Shown in pieces: positions 10,797-25,000 of a stretch of DNA of 64,000 nucleotides; position 1 is the first letter of the stretch, and each line of letters begins with the position of its first letter. Where the stretch lies: the NCBI GenBank assembly GCA_040954595.2, contig CM082596.2:9548001-9612000 (forward strand), in the 5' to 3' direction. The notes beneath the pieces were generated by a model. That model did not search any database. It saw nothing but the letters and a program-made list of their open reading frames with translations, and was not told the origin of the DNA. The stretch is from Balanoglossus misakiensis. Its lineage: Eukaryota; Hemichordata. The translations under genes were made by a program, and so were the position numbers.

Positions 10797-13700
10797 GGGC
10801 TTGCAGATTTATTTGGGGATGGGGGGGGGGGGGAGGAAATAAGAATGAGTGGAACCTTGAAATGAACAATCCCATACATGGTAACTTCACTATAGTAATA
10901 GTTACCTTCTTGAGTGCAGCAATTTTCCATACCATTGACTTCCATCCTTTCTGCTTCAACTGTCTCCTCAGTGTGCTCTGTTTCCAAATCACAGTCTGTC
11001 ATGTTGATGTCTTCCCCTGTACTATGCTGTGTCTGTCTTGTATCTTCTATTGGTATACTGCAACGGGTCTCCTCAGCATTGCTACCATGTAATGTCATGT
11101 TCCTTTCAGGTACACTTGTCGGCTCGATGTCATTCATGTCCATGGTGATATCAGGGGCAAGTATATCATCTTCTACTGAGAGGATGTGTTCATGGGAACC
11201 AGGATCAATCAACAAGTCATGGTCATCATCATCTACACCAATTGGATGCTCTGGAATTTCCTCGGATTCTATAAGGTAGTATAAAATATTGACATTTTTT
11301 TGTAGTGCTTGTATTATATAGTGTTATTTCAAAATTTATTACTGTGATAGACTAATCATAATTCAAAAATACTTTCAAAAGTTCATTTAACTAAGCCGTT
11401 CCAGCCAGTATTTATGTCACTCAATTTTGCTAAATCAGGCGAGAAGCAACACATTTCGCCCATTAGATATACTTTCATTGAATTCATGTGATATTGAAAG
11501 TTGAACATGGCTGGGTATATATAGGTCAATTATTTTGACAGGCTGAAGTGAAAGAAATTCATATTTTTGAAAGTAATGTTTCCCCCAAAATTATATGCAT
11601 ACAGATGAAGTCACTTATTTGGTTTGACTGTGATGTAATATGCTCTTACGTCTGCCATCATCTTGAAAGCCTGTGACAGTGAGGCTACCACTTCTTTCAC
11701 CATTGCTGTCATAGAGCTTTATCTTGTGGATTGGTAAAGCAATTGCTTCACTTCTTACTCTGTCCACACAATCTTACCAACACCTGTTGATATCACATTG
11801 TACCTTTTGCAGAGATTATGACCGGAAATGATGCAGATGAGGTCCTGGTTCCTATAGAAATAAACAGGTAAGGAGATTGATCCAACATTCTTTATATAAC
11901 AGTTTACACACAACACCAATGGCTAATGTAAGTGCTATAATCTTGGACAATTTTTACAATAGAATTTTCCAAAATAAATAAGGATTTGCATGCTGTTAAA
12001 GGGACAAAGTCTCTCTCTCTCGCTGCCATTTTCCCATTAATATTATGTTTCATTCAAGACACTGTTTATGTTAATGTACATGTGGATATATACTGAATGA
12101 ACATTCAACCACACACACCTTCCATCCCGCTTGTAGACACGAGAGTGAAAAACCTTGCCAAAATGAACAATCGGTCTCTACCATTTATTCATTTTGGGCG
12201 AGTTTTTACTCTCATATACAAGCATGGTGGAACTTGTGTGTGGTTGAACGTTCATTCACTACATATACACATGTACATTAACATAAATGGTGTTTTGTAT
12301 CAAACACAAAAAGAAAAAGGGCAGCGAGTGAGAGACCTTTTTAGAAAGCCATAAAACATGTGGGATATCCGAGAATAGTTCTATTATTTGTAAAAATGGA
12401 GGTTGCTCGTCACAAAAAATAACAGAACCTGCTTGACAGAAAAGTTCCATGAAAAAGACAGGGCATGTATAGATGTAATTTTTGATGCTTTGATACTATA
12501 TTTTAGATTAGTTTTTCCTGTCCCAAAACACCATGCAATCTGTTGTATTATGTCTGCATATAATCAACAGTAATTGTTATTGAAAAGAAATAAAAGTGTG
12601 AGTTAAAATATTTGGGACTAAATTGCACTGCAGATACCTTGAAATCATCCTGGGTATCAGAGTTAAAAACTCTATTGCTTCCTCATGTCTCTGCCACAAT
12701 GCACCTTCTCCTGGCAGCAAGAAATCTGCAATCCTTTCATAGTGGCTTTGCAGTAGTGTTGGTCGTCGCAGTATTTCGTCCTCAGGGATTACTGTATTCT
12801 GACGTTTTGGGAGCTGCTTTCCAATTTTGCTAATTTCAGATTCTATAATTTGTGATGGATCTCTTTCTTTTGTCATCTCTTCTTCTGCACCTAGACGTAT
12901 CATGGCATTACCTATGATACCACCTGGATGCTTGGAGGAAGTTGTTTTCGTCACTCTCCGTATTCGATTGAAAACTCGCTCCTGCTTTTCAGCATTTGTT
13001 GACCTCAGAGAAACCAATCTCAGTTGATCAGGTAGATGGACGGTGACGTTATGGAAATACCGCCCGAACATCTTTCGTTTGGTAAGTTTCTTTGGCTTCT
13101 CAAATACCCTTTTGCACAATATTCCATGCAAAAATACAGTGTTATACAATCGCAGAATCAGTCGTGGGCATCTGTCATTGTCATGTTTATAAGCAGTTTC
13201 GCTTATTTCAGCAAGCGTGTCAATAAGCTGACCGTGCTCAGTATTTATGTTGTTCTCGTGAAGATACTGGGACACCAGAAGGATAGCTTTGCGTGCATCA
13301 CATCCCCGAATTTCGTCTTTACCACCATATGTTGCCTGAATAAAGTTCTGTAACTTTACTGCTTCTTCTTTATCCTTGGTTTGTGCTGGAATTTCTTCTA
13401 ACACATTGTGGATGTGTCCCTTCAGGTCATGGAGTGGCTCTGATGGCAAAATTTCATATGCAGAGCAGTTTATTTCAGCAAGATTATATTCTGGAGTGAG
13501 ATGGAGCAGTGCTGGTACTCTCTGCATACCATGTAAAATTTCAGAGAGTTAAGATTGTAAGTCTGGCTTCTTTAATCCTTCAGTTTCTTCACCCCTAGCA
13601 TCAAGCTCTCTCCTAAGGTCGGCCACTGTTAAGTTGGCAAATGGATGGGGAGTTTGCCGTGACTTTTCTCTCCATATTGGGCTGCCCTTGATTAACAAGT

Positions 13701-15673
13701 TACGTTTCTCATCTATTGACAGATATTTCAGATGGTAACATGCAGACAGATCATCATGTCTTCTTGACTCTATTCCACAGATGCACTGGTAGTGACCTCC
13801 TTTCTGGTGCTAATCCTCAAACTCCTGTGCCGGTCCATCGCCATGAAAAAATCGGTGGACATCTGTGTATTCCCTGGAACCTTCGTCGGATGTTATTGGT
13901 CCTGTTGCACATTTTAGATCTTCTACTCTGGTTTCAACATATGACAGCTGATCAACGTCATTGGAGTTGGATCGTCCCATTATATATAGATGTGGCTTCT
14001 CAACAAGCGAGTCAACGTTTACTTTTTTTCCGTGTTTCTCCAAGTACTCCTCATTTGTCAGATATGTTGCCGCGTCGTATATCCAGCTCACCATGAAGAC
14101 AATGTGGGAATGGTTGCCTACAGTACTGTGGTCATGCCATATTTTGAAGTGCCGTGAGTGATGTAGTCTTTTTAATTTACTGCGCATTTCATCGATGGTT
14201 TCTCCTTCTTTCAACTCGTGTATTCTTTGTAGCTCATCCCTTATTTCTTTTTCTTCTAGGTTTTGGTAATGACCGTCGTCATACCCATAAACATGGCTTC
14301 TCAGAACACCAAGCTTAATTTGTCTGTCAAGCTCTCGTTTTCGGATTGTCTGTAAGTTTTCTAGCGTAGATTGTATAAGTTTCTTCTTTTAATTTGCCAT
14401 CTTTTCCAATGGTCATCTTTTGGAACTCTTTTGGTGCTATTAATTCACCGATGTCGATTTCGCCACTTCTTATTTTTGTTTTCAATATTTCTTGCAGGGC
14501 TCTTGCTGGTCGGTGTTGAGGAAGTGACACCTCCCCCAAGACCTTTCAATGTTTTACGGCGTACTCTTCTGACAAAATCTCGACCTTGAACCTTCTTATT
14601 GATATTGAACTTGTCAGTGTCGATGCCAGCTGAGGTTGCGTACTCTTTCAGTATTTGGCCACCATTTGCAGCTGTTAGCCCGTACTTTCTCGCAAGGCTA
14701 CTCCAGTTGACCTCCTTGCCAGCATCATAATTGGAAAGTTCACTTACAAATGAGCTTTTGTCCCATTCAACAGACTCTGTTTTTCCAACATGGTCTTTTG
14801 GTGTCAGCTTGTTGAGGGATTTACTCGCTTCTTGGCAGAATCGGTAGACTCAAAGTCAACAGACCGTCAACATGATTCGTAGCAAGCAAATGACCGACCG
14901 GATCCTAGGATTGTTTTTAAATCTCCGTCATTTTTAGCGTGAGATTTTTCGATGCTTTGCTTGACATTAGTATAAAGTGCTCGTCTGTCTTTCTTTTTCT
15001 GTTCTTTGCTGATTTTTGTCTGTAGCTTGAACCCCGGAACTTTGAGAAGCGCTTCACTGAAAGGTGTTGAGTACACTTTATTGTATGACTCCTCTACTCG
15101 CTGATATAGCTGTCTGGCAGTTCTTACGGCAGATTTAACAGGGACAGTCAGCTTTGTCTCAAGTGGATTTTGTAGTTGTTGCATCTCTCCCATTGCATCT
15201 TCAATTACCTCAACAGTCGAGAAGGGAAGACTTTTGATATGTTTCTGATAGTACTTGTTCAAAAGCAGAACATCAACATTGCTACTTTGGCACTCTTGAC
15301 AGTCAAGTGCTGTGTGTAGGATTTGCCTTGATAAAGGCAGTTTTTGCCAACTAGTTGCAGAAAAATGCTGGAGAAATACTGACATTTTTCCTGGAATTCA
15401 ACCATTGAACTGAAGCACTTAGTGTTTTCTCAAATCGTGGCAGTTTAAATTTAAACTGGTAACTAGCATATTTCTGCTGTTAGCCATGATATCCTGATAT
15501 TTGGCATACCTTTGTCCAATGGATATGTTGTAAACAGGCATAAATCTTGATGTATTTTCAGCCTTTTCCTGAGTAGACTTTTCGGAATTAGAAAGCTCTT
15601 TTGTTGCTCTTGCAGCTATGGCCATAAAATAACCACAAAATGCCATGATGACATGCCAACTGAACAAGTGCAT
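10797..15673 (-). pseudogene. Decayed multi-domain transposon-type gene with SAP motif
   Basis: Read from high to low coordinates: 15673-14867 (two overlapping frames, ending in TGA); a frame-shifted piece to about 14520 with NWSSLARKYGLTAANGGQI (looks like a helix-turn-helix); another shifted piece 14539-14340; then a frame from about 14340 with KIWHDHSTVGNH and VHRFFHGDGPAQEFE. This meets TAG at 13810-13812, then an ICG-containing segment and a SAP-like motif (LTVADLRRELDARG). A TAA follows at 13549-13551, then a 316-residue open stretch (RLVSLRSTNAEKQE, HPGGIIGNAM). In-phase GT-AG introns follow to exons 11851-11650 (one frameshift) and 11268-about 10908 (Asp/Glu/Thr-rich tail). At least four frameshifts and two stops make it non-functional as read. 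The segment order resembles large uncharacterised transposon-linked proteins of marine invertebrates; I cannot name the family. Confidence 0.65.
11996..12345. mobile_element. TTAA-flanked MITE, AGGGACAAAGTC family
   Basis: Left end TTAA (11996-11999) then AGGGACAAAGTCTCTCTCTC. The right end, GGGCAGCGAGTGAGAGAC near 12320-12338, is degenerate. The interior (CACACACCTTCCATCCCGC ... ATGAACAATCGGTCTC ... GGGCGAG) is shared with 34.06-35.01 kb and 39.0-39.24 kb. It sits in an intron of the minus-strand pseudogene. TTAA flanks suggest piggyBac-type mobilisation. Confidence 0.7.
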
Positions 15674-15699
15674 ACCTCCAAATAACAGCTGAAGGGATC

Positions 15700-17237
15700 A
15701 TCTGCTGCAATTTGAATATGGCGCCAATTTTACATGAACGAAGGAAAAGTTGAACTTTGACCTTTCAAGACGCACTATTTTGATGGGGTAAAATGAAAAC
15801 CATGTACTCACCAGATTGAAGTTGAAATAAAGGTTTATTTCCCTCATATAATGTTGTCATGGCTTGTTAAATAAATGAATGAGTGACTGTAATTACTACT
15901 TGTGGCTAAAAATCATCCCAAACTGATTGGGAATTATGTATGTTCACGATTTTCTGAACTGTAGCGACACTAAAATGATCGTGAACGCGGGCGGGCGCTA
16001 ATGGTAGCGTCCATGTCAGTTGCTAGGATGCGCGTATACGATCAGCTGATTTTACCCACAATGCATCACGCCAACTAAGGCATTACGTAATGGCGCCCCT
16101 GGACGAGCGTCCCAGGGTAAGGATAATTTACGAGGCGGAAAATACGAAAAATCCACCGCTAAACAGCTTTATTTTCTGACACCTCTGGTCGTAATCGAAG
16201 GTTAACATGTTCGCCCATTTCAAGATTACGATACTGTGTTTGAAAACGAAGTTAATGATTCAGCATAACCCTATAAATGTTGGAATTTTGGCTGCCGGTC
16301 AATGGGTAGTCTATAATCTACATCGTCAAAATATTATGGCAGCGAAATACACTACAGTATGGGTCCTATCAGAGAAAGTTGACGGGTTATAAGGTGAAAC
16401 TAAAAAATAATAATGGGATGGTGAGCATCTAGCGGTGGATTTTTGGCCTTCTTTTAAGAATATCATTTTCGACCCCAAAAATGCCACTATTTGTCACATG
16501 ATAATAGGTTTGGAGGTTTTCTCGGAAATGTCTCATTTTATTTGCTTGTCTTGAACATGAATTACATCAACTGATTGGCTGGTGTGGTTACAATTGTTTA
16601 TGCTCGATTAACGTATTCAGTCTGTCAATAGAGGGCGCCCTTGTGTGGGCCCACGCCTTAACGTACACGAGAATGGCGTTCCACCGGAAGTATCACCATG
16701 GTTGCCTACTTACTTCACAATTTCATTTTTATAGATCGATCGCCAAAAATTGAGATAATCCGAATTATTTTATACGTAATCATAATTTACGCGTACAAGT
16801 GTCGTTTGTTGTTCCGAACGTATGTTCCACACGTATGCCACGTCACGTGACAAGGACGTTAGCCAATCACATGTAACAACATCTGCATGATACTATCGAA
16901 TCAGAGCGCGAGCTCAAACGGATTTGGAGAGACATCTTGACCGCGTCTCTGAAAAGCCAAAGGTCATTGTTTAAATGATAAAAAGGATTTAGCAAAGTTC
17001 ACATCAAAATAGAGGAAAAATATTCACCTATCTATTATGTTGTTGATTGATTCATTCCAAGGTGTACATTAAGAACTGTCCCTCATTTGACTTAATAATC
17101 CAAATTACACAAACAATAAACGCATAAATTTTATTGTTATTAATGAAAATACTGGTAGAGTTGATAAGCTAAATACTGGACATTTAAGCATATCTCAATG
17201 TGCAAATATAGAACTTGAAGTGAACATAGTATCAATA
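15700..17237. other. Intergenic, one short-TIR candidate
   Basis: No supported gene. AAAATCCACCGCTA at about 16147 and its inverse TAGCGGTGGATTTTT near 16430 bound about 300 bases and may be a small MITE. CpG-rich patches near 15,990-16,140 and 16,640-16,920 (CACGTGAC, CGCG-containing words) could be promoter-like, but no exon follows them recognisably. Confidence 0.35.
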
Positions 17238-17592
17238 CCAGTCAGGTGGAAATTTCAGAAAATGAGCATTTTAAAAGCATGTCAGGCATTTTTTGGTACA
17301 AGCTGGGAACAAGTTGTTTTTGGATATTTCGAATACGCTGATTTCGAATTTGCCTGTTCCCAAAAATTCTTTTCACGTTTTCATGTCGAAAATGGCAAAT
17401 TAATTTGTGACGTCATAATTTCAAAATACCTAAAAGAAAACGCTGTTTGTAGCCATTATGGTGCAATATCACAGGTCAACACCATAATAGTCTATTGAAA
17501 TCATATTCTTATATTCATTTAAATATTTTTAAACAATTTTTTTAATTTAGAAACATTTTGTGAATTGGTAAAATGCTAATTTATGTTAATTA
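17238..17592. repeat. Direct repeat unit 1 (about 355 bp)
   Basis: Begins CAGGTGGAAATTTCAGAAAA and ends GCTAATTTATGTTAATTAGG. It is nearly identical to the next unit. A diverged inverted relative of its first part lies at 21,420-21,545. Confidence 0.9.
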
Positions 17593-17950
17593 GGTCCAGG
17601 TGGAAATTTCAGAAAATGAGCATTTTAAAAGCATGTCATTCATTTTTTTTGGTACAAGCTGGGAACAAGTTGTTTTTGGATATTTCGAATACGCTGATTT
17701 CGAATTTGCCTGTTCCCAAAAATTCTTTTCACGTTTTCATGTCGAAAATGGCAAATTAATTTGTGACGTCATAATTTCAAAATACCTAAAAGAAAACGCT
17801 GTTTGTAGCCATTATGGTGCAATATCACAGGTCAACACCATAATAGTCTATTGAAATCATATTCTTATATTCATTTAAATATTTTTAAACAATTTGTTTA
17901 ATTAAGAAACATTTGGTGAATTGGTAAAAATGCTAATTTATGTTAATTAG
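17593..17950. repeat. Direct repeat unit 2 (about 357 bp)
   Basis: Head-to-tail copy of the preceding unit, offset about 356 bases, with a handful of substitutions and single-base indels (GTCAGGCAT versus GTCATTCAT). The 84-92 codon open frames in both are repeat translations with no recognised domain. Confidence 0.9.
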
Positions 17951-18784
17951 GTGACACGCCCATCTAAAATCAATGGGTCTACAAAAGAGAGCCAACGGTG
18001 TTAAGTGAGGTGTCTATTCCAATGTTTTCAGGGTCAAGGAATTCAAATATGCAATCGTTTACCTTGTCAGACAAGGTGCAGCATGGAAAATATGCAAAAT
18101 TAGCTTAATTAGTCTATCATGATGTCATGCTAAAATTGACAACTGAAAGCTAAAGATACGACTATGGCCTGTGAGGTGTCTATTCATATGTTTTTTGACA
18201 AATGTTTGCATTTTAATGAATAACTGAAATAAAACTTTTCATATTTGTATGTAATAGCATGTAAAAACAACAAAAACAAACAAACAAACATACAAACAAA
18301 CAAATAAACATACACAACGAGGATTTAGTTTAGACTGTACATGCTCGCTGGTAACATCGTGACCGACCGCTCCGTTAAAAAACACCAGAACATTGAACGT
18401 ATGAACGTTTAGGTCCAAAATTCACAAGTTATTGAACTATGAATGTATGTTAAATGTTGTGAAAAGCCAAAAACATACTTTTTGCCAACAAAACTGACAT
18501 TTGTTAACGTACAAGTTGTTCATTAATAGCGAAAGCACCGTATGGCCACACTCACATTATGCCAGCACCGTATATTCATGCTTAGTTATAAGACGTTGAA
18601 TGCACACTGATGGCCCGACGTCCTCGGTGTTTTTTTGAAACCCAGTCTCTAACAACAATTTCTTTTCATAAGTAAAGAGTAATGTGTATTTTTATTACGG
18701 TTTTATATATGATACTGTGTGCAAAGTGAAGATTGAGTGTCAGTGAGGCAACATATATACATGTATATTTAATCCACTTGGGTG

Positions 18785-20962
18785 TCGTACTTGGCTCAGA
18801 TGTGTGTTAATGTGTACTAAACAAATTCAGATAGCGAGCCACAATATCTGTTGATGAGTTTCCATGGCAATTTTTTCAAAATGGCCGCCAATACAGGTAA
18901 TCTTACCCACAAAATACCAATTATAAAACACCAAAATAAATTCATATTACAATATTTGAAACAAGAAACTGCTCAAAGAGTAATTTTCAAAATATTTATC
19001 ATCACTAAACTAGTTATAGGGGTAAATACAGGATCGAGATTCAGTCGCTAAAGAAATTCAAGTTTGGTAATAACACCGGTTACAACAAACTTAGTTAAAA
19101 CACTGTATAACCATAGATATATTATAATAGTGGCCTGGCATAAACAACATTTTCATAACATTTGGGCATTTTGTGATAAAAGTTTAACAAGTAAAGCTCA
19201 GTTGATTCGTTCTTTTCCCCATAAAAATATCTTTGATGAACAAAATTCCAAATTTAGTCAACCCAGGAAAAACGGCATCTTGTTTCTCAACCTTATAAAT
19301 TGATCTGACCAGTTTGAATCAGTGCAGAATTTAGCTTTTCTATTTTATCTTCATCAAATGATTCATGCAAATAAAGAATCACTTCCCCATAAAATGGTGG
19401 CAGAAATCCATTATCATGACAGTCGATTGGTTTGTTAAAGTTACTATAGAAACTAACTATGTCTAGGTTGCATGTATATAGATAGATGTTAGGAATCAAA
19501 ATCAAAATCTGTTTCAAACTTTTCATCCAATACTTGTCCTTCGGAAAGCGTTTTGATGAAGTCGCTTGAAGTGCTTTGTATTGCTCAAGTTATCGATAAT
19601 TTTAATCGCACCTTGATGATAGTCAGCAGTTCTATTTTGACATGTTATTTTGTGTATTTTTGAACCCCCAAAATCAAAGAATAAAATGATAAAGTGAAAA
19701 TAAGCTTCAAAACACCAAAAGTCTTCAGGATCACAGCTTTTCTGTAAAGAGTAAGATTTCGCTTACTTCATGCTATTAAATGAAATGAAGTTTTCCGTAA
19801 TATCTCTTGCAAAGTCAGATTACACATTGAGATATTAGAATGGAAGTACATTCCAAGTGACTTGTTGGGAGCATTGGGCCACCTAATCCCAGAAAATTGC
19901 AATAAGACCTGTTTTTTCCATTTACCAATCTAAAGGCCAACTGCTTGTATATTTAGTTGGGCTTCTATAATTAACACACATTTTTGACAATATTTATGGC
20001 ATGATGGACACTATTCTCGACAAATAAAATAATGTTTTGTCCTCCGCTGTAATTTTTATGAGTTTGGAATCATAGACACCATTTATTTTTTGGTCAACTC
20101 TGTTAACAGTCGACAAAATTGCTGGAGTGGAACTGATACATGATCTAAAGTATCAAGACATATGGTCGATTATTAACGTTTCAGCAATTCGACTTAAGTT
20201 TCTTAAATTTCCTATGGCATTTTGACAAACATCAACGCCCCGAAAAAAACGTTGTCAACGCTGCGGTCGCGATTGTGGTCGAAACAAAGCCGACATTTTC
20301 GCATGGTTCGTTACCCTGGGGCCATTTAGATTGCATTGCGTTTGGGGCCCTATGTGTATGTCTGTCGAACAATAAACGTGACGACCGCGGACTCAGTTTG
20401 GATCAACGTCTATTTCGGGCAGTAGACTCTCCTATCAAGTTGATAAGGAAATTTTACCAGTCACGAGTAAGCCAAGCCCACATCCGTGTGCAAATCGGAT
20501 ATATCGGTGATCTGTTTATATGATTATCATTAGCTAAGGTGGTAAACTGTTGTGATTCATATGTGTAATTTACGTACTGCAAGTTAAATATCGCAATTAG
20601 CCTAATGTTTGACCATAGACAGTATATGGTTTGATTTCTAGAGGAGCACCTATTAATCCGAGAACAAAAGGATTAAAAGTTGCGCCGTTAAATTGTGTTT
20701 TAATAACTTACTTACCACTATAAGTAGTTTAGTAACCATAATATCTTTGAAAATCATTCTTTCCACAGTTCCTTGTATCAAATATAGAAATCTAAATTTA
20801 TTTTGGTGTTCACAGATGTTATTTGGTGGGTGAAATTATCTGTATTGGTGGCCATTTTGAAAAATTGGTTGCCATGGAAACTCATCAACAGATATTTAGT
20901 GGCTCGCTATCTGAATTTGTTTAGTACACATTAACACACATCTGAGCCAAGTTTGGTGCTTT
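18785..20962. mobile_element. Element bounded by about 110-bp inverted repeats
   Basis: The left arm (18,785-18,895: TTGGCTCAGATGTGTGTTAA ... ATAGCGAGCCAC ... TTGATGAGTTTCCATGGCAA) is the reverse complement of 20,850-20,962. The roughly 1.95-kb interior holds only short frames. The outer repeat at 17.24 kb and its inverse at 21.42 kb suggest a larger, nested inverted structure. Superfamily not identified. Confidence 0.65.
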
Positions 20963-21545
20963 TATCACAAAATGCACAATCGCTATGAAAATTAGGGTTT
21001 GGCCGCTCCACTACAGGGCTTTTGAATTGAATTGCCACATCGAGGCTCTTATCTCATAATGAACTTTACACTTGAAGTATTGTTTTGAACAAGGTTTAAG
21101 TCCTTTATTAAAATAAAGAAACGGTAATTTTTTCCAATGGTTGTGAGTTTTCAGTACATGTACTGTTACACCTAGCTTTATTATTATTTGGTAGCCAAAA
21201 TTCAACGAATTATTCATACAATATGCAAATTTGTGCATAATTATTGTTTTATTATTGCTATTTTGTGTTTATCCAACCAAAAAAGTTGTTGATGTAAACA
21301 TGTAGTTTATTTTCATTGTTTAAGGAGGTACGTGAACATTTCTTTGATGCTATTCATGTGAGAACTGCGATCCTTGGCGGCCATATTTGATTTGCCAAAA
21401 CGAGGCTCTTATCTCAAAAAGATCTTTTGGGAACAGGCATTTTCGAAATCAGCGTAGTCGAATTAACCAAAAAACATATTTGGTTTGCTTGTACCAAAAA
21501 ATGCCAGAGGGGGTCACAATTTCTCAAATCTCCACCTGACTATAC
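20963..21545. repeat. Inverted, diverged relative of the 355-bp repeat
   Basis: At 21,420-21,545 the reverse complement reads AGTCAGGTGGAGATTTGAGA ... GGCATTTTTTGGTACAAGC ... GCTGATTTCGAAAATGCCTG, matching the start and middle of the 17.24-kb repeat with several differences. AGGCTCTTATCTCA occurs at both about 21,043 and 21,402. Confidence 0.55.
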
Positions 21546-21944
21546 CCAAACAACATGAAAATCACGCACCCTTTTTTAAAACTCTAGACCTAGGTAAAAT
21601 AATTGCCTGAACATTTTTCATCAGATCCCTTCTATATTTCCAAACACTTCTTGAACACAAATCCAAAAATCCAATGGTCACATAATCTAATCCAAACACA
21701 CCCTTCAAATAAATCTATGTCATATAATCCAATCAAAGCACATATTTCAAATACATTTACATCCAACAATTGTCAGGAAAATGTGGAATTGAAAGTCTCT
21801 AGAGCTGCCACTTTTTAGCATTAATTTCCATCTTAAATTAGTCCATCTAAATAAGCTTACTTAGGTATACATGAACACCTTATCAATGCCCGATTATGAC
21901 TGCATGTTGCAATTTGAACACTTTTGTATTAAAACGGTGCCGCA

Positions 21945-22065
21945 CCCATTTCATCGGCCTCCATACAAACAGTACGCAGCTATCGTGGTATGCGTCGCCA
22001 AAAGATGACAAACTGATTCAAATGCAAGTAATATGGCTTAAGTTGAGGATTTAGAGGATAGGGAA
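21945..22065. repeat. Dispersed repeat, also at 33.23 kb
   Basis: About 120 bases with CAGCCTCCAT/CGGCCTCCAT, AGTACGCAG/AGTACACAA and AAAAGATGA-AAACTGAT words align in the same orientation with 33,232-33,350. Similarity is moderate, so the copies are old. Confidence 0.55.
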
Positions 22066-22069
22066 TATA

Positions 22070-25000
22070 TTTGAAGTATTTTATTGTTGAAAAATGTGAA
22101 ATTTGGCAGCTATACAGGCTTTAATAGACAGGCATTGAAATGACTTTACAAACAAATTTTTCTTGAATGTTTAAGGCAGACAGAATCAACCCACAGTCAG
22201 CCTAAAATATATAAACTATTACAAAATGTTAATTAAATGGAAAATTTTGAAAAAATTTGCTTGGCCACTCATTTGATTGCATTTTTTCCATTTCATATGT
22301 TAGGCATGGTATATCATATAATTTGTTGTGTTGTGTATATATTATGCTTGAAAACCAATTGACGGAAATATTAATTTAGAATAATGGTTATATTTTGAGA
22401 AATCACAAATATTTCTACATCACTCCCACATCATTGGTTGCTTAGCAACAGACATTCACCCTCCAAGCAAATTAATATCCTTTGAGAAGTATCATGTGGA
22501 GAGGATCATGCAGTCACATAATCTTTGATTTGTACCATCCACCATTTCATTGTAGGCTTTATCATAAAGGTGTTGTTTGGATTTCTGGCAGTTTGTAAGG
22601 TGATATGAGAAATGCATTCCTTTCTGGCAAAAGACAACAACGTGTACTGCAAATTAATAGCTGGAATCATGATGATGATGATGATGATAATAAATATTAT
22701 TTTTTTTAAAAACAATATTTTGAAAATAAATGTAAAAGAGATCGCCCAGCGTCTCTCTCATATACAGGAGTGACGTCGTAAAGACACACAGCTCTGCCCA
22801 GCATAGCTCTGGACTTATACGCTGTTTGGGTCAACGCTGCTCTCCCTCCCCACAGCTATGGAGCCATCCATAGGAAAATCCGTTGGGTGCGGAGCAAAAT
22901 GATACGCACCGATTTTCAAACAATAAACTACATGAACATGTACATAATGTTGTCAGAAATAAAGATCGAACGAAAATTTCACAAATGGGAACCTACTTGA
23001 CGTGTTTGTCGCCGAATCGTAAACGTCGTTAATGCAGCGCCGTAAAACTGGTGACCCTCCCATACAAACATGGACGTTCGCCTTCATTTAAGTCATGTGA
23101 TCAACACGTGACACGTGTTTTACTATGCCAAGCAGAGCTACATGGCGCCTGCAATCTGCATGTGGCTAAAACGGCACATATTCTAAGTTGTGCGTTTAAT
23201 GTATCAGTGGAACAATACCTTCATTTTGCAGCTGTGTTGTTTTCATGTTCGCGGAAAACTTCTTTGCCACCATCGGTTTAAAACCATTGCATCAGGTGAA
23301 TCTCAATTTTTAAGAGCGATACTTCAAACATGCAGCACTGTTTACAAATCGGGGTCAAAGGTTATATAAGAATAACCATGTACAGTTGGTATTTTTCGGA
23401 TGTACCTCTGGCCATGGCCTTGGTCTATAAATTGTTCTTGACAACATATATTTTTAAAGATTTTGGTTTACTGAATTACATCTATAGCTTATAGTGATGG
23501 CTGTTTACCTAATAATTATTTTAAAAACGCCAACTTAGCTGGCGCTGGATCGAGGGTACAGGACTATCGTAGGTCAAGGGTCAATCGTGAATGTTTTGGT
23601 CGCGAATCAGCTGATCTTTTACAACAGCGTGTTACGCCCCTTTTTTAAATTTCTCATGAGTGGAGACGTCAGTGAAAGAACATATTTCGGATAATGGAGC
23701 ATTCTTGGCAGTGTTTTCAAAGGGTTTCGCAACCTTTCTACATGGGACGCGGCGGCGCTTGGCAGAACTTTGCGAGGTGGTCGTCATCACAGGTCGCACC
23801 GTAGTTGAGAGAGAGAGCCATGACACTGACAGAGCCGGGTGAGTGATTGAGATCCTGGATCAGTTGCCGTCACTCAGATCACTAGACATTCTCTCTCATT
23901 AGGGTGTAGCTACGGTGTTGCCACGGGACCTACGACGTTTTATCGTGACGTCGGTGTTGCCCCGACCGGCTAGGGAAGTATATCAGATATGATGAGTCCG
24001 GTGATGACTTGGCTTTATGGCAGTCGCTGTGCCTGTCGATAAAGGAAAGGAACATGAGTACGACGCGCCGCCAGTGTGATTAGCATCGCTTGGAGCAAGA
24101 CTAGATGACAGACATCGCCAGGGTCGTTGGCAAGACCTTGGCGGGCAGAGATGTGTGACACAGGTCCTCCTACAGGTAAGCCAGTCTTAATTCTTTTACA
24201 TGCTTTTCAGAGTCAGCTTTTTGAGATGGTGAGATCTCTGTCGTGTGGTTTCTCTGTGTGACCTTTAGCTCTGCATACAGCCGGGAACACACAGACCTGT
24301 ACGCAGAGCTATGTGACCTTCTGAGTCATATAATAATGTCACATTTAGTACTACATTATCTCTATGGAAACACAGCTAGGGGGAGGGTGGGGGCGGGGGG
24401 GGTTCTATGCTGGTTTCCCCCATCATAGACCCACCCGTGACCCCCACCACAAAAATCTGTAGTGAAACAACAGCCAAACCAGTGCACTATATCACAGTCC
24501 CTCTATTACATACTGTGACTGTATAAGCTAAAAAATAAGACATTCACTTTTTGAAATAAACATTTCTCTGTTAATTATCTCTGAAAGCTTGATATAGGAG
24601 AACATTTCGGTTACTTCAATGTCACCATTGTTTTCACTACTATCACGTAACAAGCAATTTAAATTACCTTCGCAAAAACAGTATGCTCTATGTTTTTTTG
24701 TTAACGCTTTGAGATGTCTGGCTCAAATCTGCGTGAATGCAAGCTGTCATAACTATTGTACAAAGTAGTGTCTCATTTTTTTTTAAAGCAACTAGCTTGA
24801 TTTTTAAAATGAAAAAAAATTCTGATAGACTAGGAATAGTAGGATTTATTCACTGCTCCAGAAGTTTTCTGAATTACAATGCACTTAACGGGACATTAGC
24901 TGTAACTTTTGGCTTTAATTGATGTACATATATTTTTGTTCTGAGTATCAATGGGAATTTCTTGTTCTACTCCAAACAGCATGCTAATGTACCCATTTAT

